Shown here in pieces: positions 52,178 to 60,372 of a stretch of 64,000 nt of DNA. The notes under the pieces were generated by a model that saw only the letters and a program-made list of their open reading frames with translations, was not told the DNA's origin and did no database searches. This DNA is from CAZYFH01 sp965197395. Its GTDB lineage: Bacteria; Acidobacteriota; Vicinamibacteria; Vicinamibacterales; UBA8438. Position 1 is the first letter of the stretch; each line of letters opens with the position of its first letter. Made by a program: the position numbers and the translations under genes. The stretch is taken from the NCBI GenBank assembly GCA_965197395.1, contig OZ240205.1, positions 620,001 through 684,000 on the forward strand. The letters run 5' to 3'.

Positions 52178-53730
52178 CGGTCTTCCTCGGGGGTGGGCGG
52201 CGCATAGTAGGCGGCGCCGCGGATGTTGGCGTGCGTGGGCGTCGGGGTCGCCTCCGGCGGGGCCTCCAGGGGCAGGCGGTCCTGGGCCGAGGCGAGGATG
52301 TTCTTGATGGTGCGATAGCGGTACGAGCCGAGGGCGACGGCGCGCGCGCTGGCGGCCTCGAGCCGTGCGTCGCCGTACGTCCGGCCCAGGCGCATGATCC
52401 CCAGACAGGCGCGATAGCCCTGCTCAGGGTGCGGGCGGCGCTGCAGGATCTCGGCAACGAGCCGCCCCGTGGCGGGGCCGGTCTGCTCAGCCCAGCGGAT
52501 GAGCCGCGACGGGGTCCACTCGGCATGCGCCCGGTGGGCCCTGGGCATGTGCTCCGGCTTGGTGGAGGGCTGCCCGTCATAGCGCCGACGATGCGACGTC
52601 AGCGGCCGACCCTTGTAGAACAGCTCGACGGTCGTGGTGGTGTACCGCGCCTCGACCAGCTCGTGGATGAGTTGGTACGGGACGCTGTAGGGGTGCCGTG
52701 CGACCTCGACGTGGTAATCGATGTTGACGCGGCAAGGCTTCCACTGCGCCACGACGTAGCGAGTGGCGGGGAGGGGCTGGAGTGCCGGGCGGTCAAGCCG
52801 CGCATAGAGCGTGCGGCGGCTGACCCCCAGCTTCTGCAACGGGCGGTCGTTGAGCTCGTCGAGCAGGGCGCGGATGGCCACGTTCAGCGCGGCCAGGCTG
52901 AAGAACGTCTCGTGCCGGAGGCGGGCGAGAATCCACCGCTGGGCAACCAGGACGGCCGCCTCCGCCTTGGCCTTGTCGCGGGCCTTGTAGGGGCGGGCGG
53001 GGACCACGACGGCGCCGTAGTGCGCGGCGAGCTCCTCGTAGGTGCGATTGACGCCGGGCTCATAGCGGCAGGACCGCGTGATGGCGCTCTTCAGCTGGTC
53101 CGGGACCCAGAGGCCCGTCGCGCCGCCGAAGTACGCGACCATGCGGGTGTGCGCCCCGACCCAGTCCGGCAGCTGCTGGCTGGCGGTCGCCTCGGCGTAG
53201 GTGTAGCTGCTCGCCCCGAGGACAGCGACGAAGAGCTCGACCGGCCGTTCCTCGCCGGTGCGCCGATCAACGACCGTGGGCCGTTTACCCGAGAAGTCGA
53301 TGAAGGTCTTCTCGCCGGCCCGATGCACCTGACGCATCGACGGCCGGAGGCGCCGAGCCCAGCGCCGGTAGATCTCGCAAAACTGGCTGTAGCGGTAGCC
53401 GTCGGGATGGACCTGGGCATACTCCTGCCACAGGAGCTGCAGCGTGACCCCGACGCGCTTGAGCTCACGGTGGATCTCCGCGCAATCGGGCCGGATCCGG
53501 TCCCGCATCGGCGCGGCCCGCGGAAACAACCGGGCCTCGAGCGCCGTATCGTCCAGCTCGGCCGGCACTGGCCAGCCCACCCCGCAGGCGGTCGCCCGCT
53601 GCAGATAGAGCGTGACCGTGCCGACGCCGATCGCGCAGGCGTGCGCCACCGCCCGGTGGCTCAGGCCCCGGTCGTGCTTGAGTCGTAGAACCTCGCGGAT
53701 TTTCCTCATCGATAGCCTCGGTACTGGCAT
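52171..53730 (-). CDS. istA: IS21 transposase IstA
   Basis: 519 residues. The N-terminal helix-turn-helix (LRLKHDRGLSHRAVAHACAI) is followed by the rve-type DDE core: Asp in KTFIDFSGKRPTV, Asp in VPDQLKSAITRS and Glu in the segment AKAEAAVLVAQRW. The Mu-transposase-like C-terminal domain (VEVARHPYSVPYQL) is complete. It is intact and paired with istB, so the element is presumably functional. Confidence 0.94.
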   Translation of the reverse strand: MPVPRLSMRKIREVLRLKHDRGLSHRAVAHACAIGVGTVTLYLQRATACGVGWPVPAELDDTALEARLFPRAAPMRDRIRPDCAEIHRELKRVGVTLQLLWQEYAQVHPDGYRYSQFCEIYRRWARRLRPSMRQVHRAGEKTFIDFSGKRPTVVDRRTGEERPVELFVAVLGASSYTYAEATASQQLPDWVGAHTRMVAYFGGATGLWVPDQLKSAITRSCRYEPGVNRTYEELAAHYGAVVVPARPYKARDKAKAEAAVLVAQRWILARLRHETFFSLAALNVAIRALLDELNDRPLQKLGVSRRTLYARLDRPALQPLPATRYVVAQWKPCRVNIDYHVEVARHPYSVPYQLIHELVEARYTTTTVELFYKGRPLTSHRRRYDGQPSTKPEHMPRAHRAHAEWTPSRLIRWAEQTGPATGRLVAEILQRRPHPEQGYRACLGIMRLGRTYGDARLEAASARAVALGSYRYRTIKNILASAQDRLPLEAPPEATPTPTHANIRGAAYYAPPTPEEDRC

Positions 53731-53896
53731 CGCGGCGTCCTCCTTTCGGGAGACGCAGCGTGCCTCACCTCGCTACCGACGAGCGTTCACAATCACCGGA
53801 ATCGGTGTTCACGATGCCCGGAATCGGTGTTCAACTTCCCGGAAACCGTGTTCACGTTCGCCCGGAATCGGTGTTCAAGATCCTCCGGAATACGCA

Positions 53897-55351
53897 TCGA
53901 ACTCGGAACTTGCCCGAGAAATTCACGTCGTGACTCCACTTCAGGCTGAAATCGTGACGGTCGAAGGTGTTCGCTACAACTGACCGGCCGGAGTGCCATC
54001 GCGCCATCCGCGAGTTGTAATCTGCCGCTTTGTCCAGCGCGAGAGCCAGATAGGTCAAGACCGCCAACGCCGGCTCCGGCTCGAGTTCGCGAAGAACATC
54101 TTCCGATACCTGCCGGTACACCTCAACGGCGGTGCAGAGCGCCATTAGCTGTCGTGGCGAGAACATGTCTCGCCAGCGCAGAACGCCGTACTGATGGTCG
54201 TGAGTCTCCTGGCCGACCGGTATTTCCTCGTCGGGCAAGATGCCAGCGTCCAGCCAGTCAAGCTCCCGCTCTGCTAATGCCCGCTCTGCTGCCACAGCGG
54301 CAGCAAGATCCTGATCGGTGGGTGCTCGGAACCGAAGGCCACGTTTGACTTTGAGGGCGACGCAGTACAACTGCTGACCCATCCGACCCTGGCGCCCCTC
54401 AGAGCGAACGTGATCCCACGAGATGGCCTGATCGTGCGCCCACGGTGAGATCGGCCCCTTTCGGCTGGTGGTGCCCCGATCTGGATTCGCTCGCTGGCAC
54501 GCCTCTCTCCCTTCGACAATTCGGAATCTCGCCTCAGCGACGCTCGAGCTGAAGATAGGCTCCGCCGCGACGGGTTTCGCACCTTTCGCAAGCCACCAGT
54601 TCGGCGACAGTGGGATCGGTTTTCCTGTGTATGGGCAGGGTACCGTGCGCGCCCAGATGTAGGCGAAGATGTTCTCTCCCTTCTCCACGGCGAAGTACGG
54701 AGACAGGCGCCTCTCGATCTCGTCGGCCCAGAGCTTGCCGTACTTGGCGATGAGGGGCAGGAGTGTGCAGCCGAACTTCGCGGGATACTCAAGCGTCGCC
54801 TTCAGAATCACGGTGGCGACAGGGTTTAACTCGTTGGCGTAGGTGGTAAACCCATACCGGAGCGCCTCGAGAGGGATGGAGCCGCCACCGGCGAAGCAGT
54901 CCATGACGACGGGATCGACGCTGCCCCACGTTTGACGGAGCAACCCCTGCACCGTCCTGATCTGCTCGGGCGTCGGCGTGTAGGTGAAAGCGCGCTTGTA
55001 GCCGTAGGGGTTTACCCCTAGCTTTACGTTGTCCTCCTTTGCGCGGGTGAGGACTTTCCGAGTTGCCGCCGGGTCACCGAAGATGCCGAGGAGCTTTAGG
55101 AACCAGTCGTGGTAGCCCTCCCGCGTCGGAAACTCTTTCCGAAGATTCTCCGGCCACTCGTCCGACCAGGCCGGAAGGAGGCTGGCCAGGATGGCGGCTC
55201 GGCTTACCGTTAAAGGTCGTCGCGCCCACCAGACGTGCAGAAAGTAGAGAGGCGGAAGTGCGCTGCTGGCACCCCGTTCTCGCTGAGACTCGGCACCAAT
55301 CTGAGCGATGGGCAGCCAGTCCTCGATCAGGACTCTCGGCTTCGAGGCCAT
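53897..55351 (-). pseudogene. DUF1156-type DNA methylase, N-terminal fragment (1 of 5)
   Basis: It starts at the ATG at 55351 (MASKPRVLIEDWLPIAQIG), 18 bases after the small upstream gene. The DUF1156 signature is LPPLYFLHVWWARRPLTVSRA. SAM motif I is VVMDCFAGGGSIPLEALR, and NTFDRHDFSLKWSHDVNFS follows. The order motif I before DPPY fits a gamma-type adenine methylase. With the other four fragments the gene sums to 2962 bases, one more than a multiple of three. A surplus base, perhaps in the CCC run at 53913-53915, leaves it out of frame even after paper excision. Confidence 0.92.
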
Positions 55352-55369
55352 CCACCTGTCTCCGTTGAC

Positions 55370-55758
55370 CTACTCGTGCGCGAGCAGGATACGGAACGCC
55401 TTCGTTGCCCGCGTGCCGGACTCGGAAGAGGCGCACTTGGCGAACCAGTAGTACGCCTCTTCCGATCCCATCCGCGCGGTCTCGTCCCGGATCGTTTCAA
55501 TGCGAGATGTCTTCCGCAGAGGCTTGATAGCGAGGAGCAGCAGACCCAGGCGAACACCGGTCTCTTCGTCAAGAGGAAAGGGCTCCTTCCGTGTCCAGCG
55601 TATGTCACTCGCACGTCCCCCGGATGTCTTCACTGCCTCGACGACACGGTCGAACACCGACTGCATCGCCCCCCCCCAGACACGGACCAACTGGCGTCGC
55701 TCCGGGCGACCCCGTCGCCCCTTCTTGCCGGCTTCTATCTCGACCAAGGCGAGCCCAT
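55370..55758 (-). pseudogene. DUF7680-like protein, main fragment (residues 18-146)
   Basis: It encodes YGLALVEIEAGKKGRRGRPE, VRVWGGAMQSVFDRVVEAVK, LDEETGVRLGLLLLAIKPLRK and EEAYYWFAKCASSESGTRAT. This resembles the small DUF7680 proteins that accompany DUF499/DUF1156 genes; I give the family name with moderate certainty. The N-terminal 17 residues lie on the other side of the 474-bp MITE. The two parts total 441 bases, exactly 147 codons. An ATG at 55762 inside the interrupted codons could allow a shortened product. Confidence 0.75.
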
Positions 55759-55766
55759 ACATGTTT

Positions 55767-56240
55767 GGTTCCTCTCAGGGATCGGTGCAGCTTTGGCCGG
55801 TTCCATGGCTAATAAGTCAAGCATTGTCATCGACTTACGTGGCTGGAGAACACCGTCTGTATCTGGAGAGGAACTGCAGGCTCTCGGAAAGTCCGGCCCA
55901 CGGTACACGGCGGAAATCGCGAGGGGCCTGCCAGTGCCAAGGGGCTGAACAGTCAGCGAGGGTTCGGCCCAGCGGTAAAACGTCGGCGAAAGTCCAGGCC
56001 GCGTTCCACGAGTGTTCATGGTTCGTCGCCCTGTAAATGCCAGCGCCTCAGCACCTTGAGGTGGGACCGGCTGCCGTCGAGCAGGCCCCCCACCAAAAGC
56101 GGGGCCTGCGCAGGCGGCCGTCGACTGAGCGATAGACGACTTCACCGCTGATTCGCGGGCACGAACACATCCGCAGCCTCTTTCCACGGCGTGGCTGACC
56201 TGCTGGGGGCTGAATCGTGCACACATTTGTGTGAGGAACC
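55767..56240. mobile_element. 474-bp MITE, family 2, copy 2
   Basis: It is almost identical to 47280-47753 (one difference seen, at about 56108) and lies in the same orientation. The 8-bp target ACATGTTT is duplicated at 55759-55766 and 56241-56248. It interrupts the DUF7680-like gene after residue 17. The ends match the ISL3-family IS at 56514, only 274 bases away. Confidence 0.93.
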
Positions 56241-56292
56241 ACATGTTTTTCGGTCTGGGGAAGACTTCAAGTTGGAAGACGGCCTTGCTCAT
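56241..56292 (-). pseudogene. DUF7680-like protein, N-terminal fragment (residues 1-17)
   Basis: The ATG at 56292 begins MSKAVFQLEVFPRPKNM, and on paper this runs straight into YGLALVEIEAGKKG after removal of the MITE. The start overlaps the stop of the upstream fragment by four bases (ATGA), an operon-like junction. Confidence 0.75.
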
Positions 56293-56513
56293 TCCTCGCT
56301 CCCGTCCTCAGCTTTCTCCGCGTCGAGGACAATCCGGCCCACTTCCAAACCAGCGAGCACGTCGCGAATCGTCTCAAACTGTGGTCCGGCGACATCGAGA
56401 CCATCGGAGTAGTCCGCACGGAGCATGACGTTGGCGGACAGCTTGTCAGCGTCGCCTGCGAAGGCATCAGTCACCTGCTTGAGACGCTTGTAGCGGGCCC
56501 ACGTTCCCTTAAA
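56289..56513 (-). pseudogene. C-terminal remnant of an upstream defence-operon gene, cut by an IS
   Basis: 74 residues remain: FKGTWARYKRLKQVTDAFAG, LSANVMLRADYSDGLDVAGP, FETIRDVLAGLEVGRIVLDA and a short acidic end. The frame is open up to the IS border at 56514 and no start codon belongs to it. In related operons this position is taken by a DUF499 ATPase gene; I cannot confirm that from 74 residues. All of its upstream part is missing from the window. Confidence 0.6.
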
Positions 56514-57859
56514 GGTTCCTCACACAAATGTATGCACGGTTTTGGGTAGTGGAAGGTCCGCCATGCAGTGGTAGAGGTTCCGGATGTAGGTCGTGGCGGT
56601 CCTGAAGCCGTAGGCCCTGTGAATGATGAGCTTCGCTTTGTTGTTCAACCCTTCGACGGTGCCGTTGTCGATGGGCAGCCGGAAGTAGTTGAGGATGTCG
56701 TCCTCGTGGCGGCGGAGCAGCCACGCGAAGTCGCGCATCGGCGGGAGGCGTGAGTGCGTCGCCCACCAGAACCACCGCTTCAGGTAGCGCTTCGCCCACC
56801 CCGCGCGGCGGTAGCTCCAGAAGTGCGCGAAGAACTCTTTGAGGAGATAGGCGCGGTTGATCTTCAGATTGAGGTGTTCGAGCTCGCCCAGGCGCCGGTG
56901 CTGCGTCTCGGTGAGATTCCAGGGGTTCTTCAACCAGATGAACCGGGTCTTGTGCATCAGCGCTTTGTGTGCCGGGCCTTTCTCGCGAATCTCGTCGCGG
57001 CGGACCTGATCGACGGCCGCCATGAGATGACTGACGATGTGGAATTTGTCGAACACCAGCACCGCGTGGGGCGCCCGGACCCGGATCACGTCGATGTAGG
57101 GCTGCCACATATCGCAGCAGATGCCGGCGAGCGCCACAGTGCGCTCGGGGCCAAGGAACGCAAAGAACGCCTCGAGGGTCGCCTGGCTGCGTCCCTCGCC
57201 GCTCCAGAGCAGCCGCTTCCGGGCCAGGTCGTACACGTTGGTGACGTAGACGTGCCCCTTCTTCCGCGAGATTTCGTCGATGCCGATATGGGTCACGCCG
57301 GTGAGGTCGCGGTGCGCCAACCCGTAGGCCACGGCCGCCTCGACCGCTCGCTCCACCGTGCCCCATGCGCACCCGAACAGCGTGGCCACCTGCTGCCACG
57401 GCAACACCCGCGTCCAGGTCGCGATCGTCACCAGCAACGCACGCGTGAACCGCTGCCGGCCCACCGCCCAGGGCAGCGCTTCCACATGCACGCCCCGGCA
57501 CCGCACACACTGGACCCGTCGCGGCGCGTAGACGAGCGTCACGGGAATTCCCCACAGCGGGACATGGCGAAAGCGTCGGACCCACCGGGTGTCCCGATAG
57601 CTGCCCCGCTGCTCGCACTGACCACAACGCGGCGCATACCGCCCGTCGGGGGCCAACTCCGCTGCCAATCCGCCGACGTCGCCCGTGACCCGCAGCACCC
57701 GAAACCCTTGCAATTCCACCGTTGCCTTCACCAGACTTTCCACGAGCATGAGTCTCCTCTCAGATACCCAGGTAGCGTTGCAACTCCTAAGTACCTGATG
57801 AGACTCATGTTCTTCAAACCGCAGCCCTACTCAGCCCGCATACATTCGTGCGACGAACC
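56514..57859 (-). mobile_element. ISL3-family insertion sequence, copy 2 (1346 bp), no target duplication
   Basis: Same length and, as far as I compared, the same sequence as copy 1, with the same orientation. The eight bases to the left are CCCTTAAA and to the right AAAGATCT, so there is no 8-bp duplication. The left neighbour is the truncated defence-operon gene and the right neighbour a DUF3631 gene truncated at its 3' end. This marks a deletion or a recombination joint. Confidence 0.93.
56520..57749 (-). CDS. ISL3-family transposase (copy 2)
   Basis: 409 residues, the same protein as that encoded at 28720-29949, with all DDE residues (HIGIDEISRK, CCDMWQPY, GTVEGLNNK). The ATG at 57749 has the same AGGAG. 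It is a probable mobiliser of the two 474-bp MITEs. Confidence 0.95.
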   Translation of the reverse strand: MLVESLVKATVELQGFRVLRVTGDVGGLAAELAPDGRYAPRCGQCEQRGSYRDTRWVRRFRHVPLWGIPVTLVYAPRRVQCVRCRGVHVEALPWAVGRQRFTRALLVTIATWTRVLPWQQVATLFGCAWGTVERAVEAAVAYGLAHRDLTGVTHIGIDEISRKKGHVYVTNVYDLARKRLLWSGEGRSQATLEAFFAFLGPERTVALAGICCDMWQPYIDVIRVRAPHAVLVFDKFHIVSHLMAAVDQVRRDEIREKGPAHKALMHKTRFIWLKNPWNLTETQHRRLGELEHLNLKINRAYLLKEFFAHFWSYRRAGWAKRYLKRWFWWATHSRLPPMRDFAWLLRRHEDDILNYFRLPIDNGTVEGLNNKAKLIIHRAYGFRTATTYIRNLYHCMADLPLPKTVHTFV

Positions 57860-59395
57860 AAAGATCTTATGGATGTCGTGCAGCAGCTCGATGTTGATGT
57901 CCTCGTCGGGGACCTCGCCCATCAGTGCGACGACGGCGCGTCGAGCCTTGTCGGGCCACGGACCGCCGGCTAGCTCCGCAATGGCCAGCAATGGCTCGCA
58001 GACATCTTGTGCTCGATCGTTCAGAGCAACCGGGAGATGTGGACGTGCCGCACGGAGTGACGCGATCGCAGTGGCGCCCCACGCCGCCAGGGCGGTGTAG
58101 ATCGGCTTCGCCTCGACGCGCGCGTCCCGCTCCCGGAAGCGTTTGACGCGCTCAGTCTTTGTCCGTCGTTTTAGTTCGATGGGGATTGAGCGATCAGCGA
58201 CCGTGTCAGGGAGCTTGCCGATCCCGGCAATCGCTTTCGGACCGAACGTGCTGAAATCTCGGAACGTCAGATTGGCCCCTTGGCCGACGCAGAGCGTCGC
58301 GCGACCGGATCGCCGATAGCCTGTGTTGAGCACGCCACGCAGCGCCTCGGCGTACTCCTTGTCGCCGCCGAACGCTGCATCTGACTCGTCGAGTAGAAGT
58401 GTCGGTTTCTGCGCGTCAACCTTGCGAACAAGTGCCGCTGCGCTCGTTCTGCCCGTGAGCCAGGCATGCGCGACGAGCGGTTCCTGGACCTCCAGCAGCC
58501 GGGTCTTGCCAGTGCGTGCGGTAGCTGACGTGACCTGCTGGTAGGCCGTGCAGTCGAAGGCGTCGAGTGTATGCGTTTGTGCGTCCCATAGCGTCACGAC
58601 CGCGGCCTGATCGTCGCTCAGGACGACGTAGCGGCGAACGAAGCGCTCGACGTCGTTCAGCAACGACGCCAGATCGACCGGGACCGGCGTTGGGCTAACG
58701 GTTGATACTGCATGACGCGGTTGTGTCGGCAGGGCATCCGCAGCGGCGGTTGTCAGCGGTACCAGAGCCGCGTTGATCAAATTCGCAGGGCTCGGCACCT
58801 TCGCCGCCCGGAACGCAACAAGGAGCGCACTTCGCACGGCGGCGACTCTCATCGGGTCAGCGGACTGCAGAGCACCTCGCAGGTTGCGGAGCTTTTGTTC
58901 TAGCGCGGCGATGTCCGTTGGGGTCTGGGGGGCGTCGATCTCGTCTAAACCGTGCATGGCAAGGAGGGTGTGCACATCGGAGAGGGCTGGCGCCGGAACG
59001 GGCTCCCCTGAACTCGCAGGACGGAGAGGCGCGACCTCAGCGCAGGAGGAACAACCGTCCCCCTCGTCATCAGTGTTCTTGCCACGCTGACTGTGTCGAA
59101 AGTCCGGCCGGTCGGATTGACTAAGGACCTGTGCGATCAACGCTTCTATCTCATCATCGGGTAGCGGCGGGTCGCACTGTTCAGCGTTCAGCGTTCTCAG
59201 CGTCAACGCGATCAGGCTCGGCGGGAGCGACTTGGCTTTGAGGCTGCGGCCAGTCTTGTAGAGATTGGTGTTCCTGTGACCGGTCCGGATGGGTTCGGCC
59301 AATGAGACTGGCGCCGAATCCGTCTCCCGTGCGGTCAGCGTTGGTAACCAGTCGTCGAAGTCACCGACGTTGTAGCGGCGGGTCGGATCAAACAC
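57827..59395 (-). pseudogene. DUF3631 / primase-C-terminal protein, 3' end cut by an IS
   Basis: Native codons run from GTG 59395 to 57860 (512 residues); the IS adds GSSHECMRAE and a stop. The N-terminal part (SLKAKSLPPSLIALTLRTLN, PPLPDDEIEALIAQVLSQS) resembles primase C-terminal segments. The middle is a P-loop-like region (TSATARTGKTRLLEVQEPLV) with KPTLLLDESDAAFGG as Walker B. The end, NDRAQDVCEPLLAIAELAGG, is the DUF3631 signature. It is a replication helicase-like protein of an integrative element. Its start overlaps the primase stop (GTGTTTGA). Confidence 0.85.
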
Positions 59396-59942
59396 TGTCA
59401 GCTACCGTGACCCGCCTCGCCGGCTGATACTTGTGATTCAGGGTGCCGGGGACGCGGAGGATCCTGGCGGGTTCAGCGGCCTGCAGATCGCCGCCGAGGT
59501 ATCCGGCCAAACGACGGAGCACGGCTCTCGCAGCATCCGCCTCCGTCGTTAGATCGAGCGGTTCCCGAAGCAACCAGTAGACATGAAGTCCACCACCAGA
59601 CTGTACGATGAAGCTCGGTGAACACGGGCAACGATCCAGGCGCACGCGAGCATCCTTCTCGCTGATGTTTTCGTAGTCGATGTCGACGAACAGCGCGCCC
59701 AAGTGTTGGCAATTCGCGAGGCTACCGTCCCTATCAGAACGCCTAGTCGCCACGCCGAAGTACAGATCTTCATGGCATCGGGACTGACAAAACTGGGCCG
59801 CCGCAGCGGACATGTCAGCGACAGCCACGAAGGTCCGATCCTTCGACGGAAGTGCTCGAAACTCGATCAGGCCATCGCATCCGTCGAAGATGGCCGCTAG
59901 CACGTCGCTGGCTGGCACTTGCAGGATCGGGTTCTCAGGCAT
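59388..59942 (-). CDS. RepB-like primase-polymerase domain protein
   Basis: About 184 residues from the ATG at 59942 (MPENPILQVPASDVL), with GAGGGA seven bases upstream; an ATG at 60014 directly after the upstream stop would add 24. Catalytic acids DxD are in GALFVDIDYENIS, the histidine motif in QSGGGLHVYWLL, and the nucleotide segment is EPARILRVPGTLNHKYQPAR. This is an archaeo-eukaryotic primase fold as in RepB_primase/prim-pol proteins of plasmids and satellites. It probably primes replication of the excised element together with the DUF3631 protein. Confidence 0.87.
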   Translation of the reverse strand: MPENPILQVPASDVLAAIFDGCDGLIEFRALPSKDRTFVAVADMSAAAAQFCQSRCHEDLYFGVATRRSDRDGSLANCQHLGALFVDIDYENISEKDARVRLDRCPCSPSFIVQSGGGLHVYWLLREPLDLTTEADAARAVLRRLAGYLGGDLQAAEPARILRVPGTLNHKYQPARRVTVADSV

Positions 59943-60014
59943 CACGGAGTCCCTCTCCCGCAGCGGCGCACGATCCATGCGGCCGCCGGCCAGCTCGCTG
60001 CCGCCCGCGGCCAT

Positions 60015-60224
60015 CTAACTGGCCGAAGCCGTGCGGCCTACAGCAGCGGGCACTTCACCCTGCGCCACGAGTCGATCGACTTCCTCGCGTCGAACTCGGA
60101 TCGCCCGGCCTAAGCGGACTACACCGATCTTCCGGGTGGCCGCCCAAGCTCGTGCCGTGTGGATCGAGACTCTCCACTCGTCGGCCAGCTCCTGGAGCGT
60201 TAAAAGTTGGTGTCTCTCGGTCAT
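60015..60224 (-). CDS. Excisionase-like helix-turn-helix protein
   Basis: 69 residues from the ATG at 60224 (MTERHQLLTLQELADEWRVS). The MerR-like winged helix (SIHTARAWAATRKIGVVRLG then RAIRVRREEVDRLV) fits the HTH_17/excisionase family. It is the first gene of the minus-strand replication module and probably directs excision and/or module expression. A promoter-like TTGACG/TAAACT pair lies upstream. Confidence 0.8.
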   Translation of the reverse strand: MTERHQLLTLQELADEWRVSIHTARAWAATRKIGVVRLGRAIRVRREEVDRLVAQGEVPAAVGRTASAS

Positions 60225-60256
60225 AAACCCACCTCTCACGAATACACGTCTTATTG

Positions 60257-60319
60257 ACTTAAATCAGTACTCACGAAAGTTTAGCGGGGTTGAGGCTCGC
60301 CCGTCAATACGATTTAAGT
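60257..60319. promoter_or_regulatory. Divergent promoter region with 9-bp inverted repeats
   Basis: ACTTAAATC (60257-60265) and GATTTAAGT (60311-60319) are perfect inverse copies 45 bases apart. Between them, on the minus strand, lie TTGACG (60302-60307) and TAAACT (60278-60283) with an 18-base spacer, a reasonable sigma-70 promoter for the HTH gene. TATAAT (60319-60324) on the plus strand could serve the zinc-finger gene but lacks a good -35 box. Confidence 0.45.
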
Positions 60320-60372
60320 ATAATAATCCGTGTAATAGACTGAGCCAGCGAAGTTCGTCTAGAGGGCTACCC

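Larger units (their letters stand above)
51002..53896 (-). mobile_element. IS21-family insertion sequence (2895 bp)
   Basis: Both ends begin TGCGTATTCCG when read inward. The 5-bp target TCGAA is duplicated at 50997-51001 and 53897-53901. Multiple terminal repeats of the type GTTGAACACCGATTCCGG lie at each end (51013-51080; 53777-53885), as in IS21 elements, where they bind IstA. It carries istA and istB. The first 414 bases (51002-51415) hold only terminal repeats and no supported gene. Confidence 0.94.
40059..56513 (-). other. Disrupted DUF1156 methylase / PLD-SNF2 helicase defence operon (overall extent)
   Basis: The transcription order is truncated gene (56513-56289), DUF7680-like gene (from 56292), DUF1156 methylase (from 55351) and PLD-SNF2 helicase (46864 to 40059). 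The gene junctions are tight (ATGA overlaps, 18-base gap). Eight internal insertions were mapped by their target duplications. Keeping one target copy per insertion gives 441 bases for the small gene, 2962 for the methylase and 3729 for the helicase. Only the methylase is not a multiple of three. NCBI-style names for similar operons include anti-phage-associated DUF1156 and DUF499 proteins and phospholipase-D-like anti-phage proteins. The match rests on my memory of those families. Confidence 0.8.

Noticed and set aside
55735..56292. Open frame starting MSKAVFQLEVFPRPKNM and running through the 474-bp MITE
   Set aside because: Only the first 17 codons belong to a gene; the rest is MITE sequence read by chance, also seen at 47280-47753.
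40059..56513. DISARM or BREX system
   Set aside because: There is an SNF2 helicase, a methylase and a PLD domain, but the PLD is fused to the helicase and the methylase is of DUF1156 type. No DUF1998 (DrmB), PglZ or BrxC-like gene is visible.
56506..57867. Short AAA duplication at the second ISL3-family IS as a target duplication
   Set aside because: The other well-marked ISL3-type insertions here duplicate 8 bp; a 3-bp match in A-rich flanks is chance.
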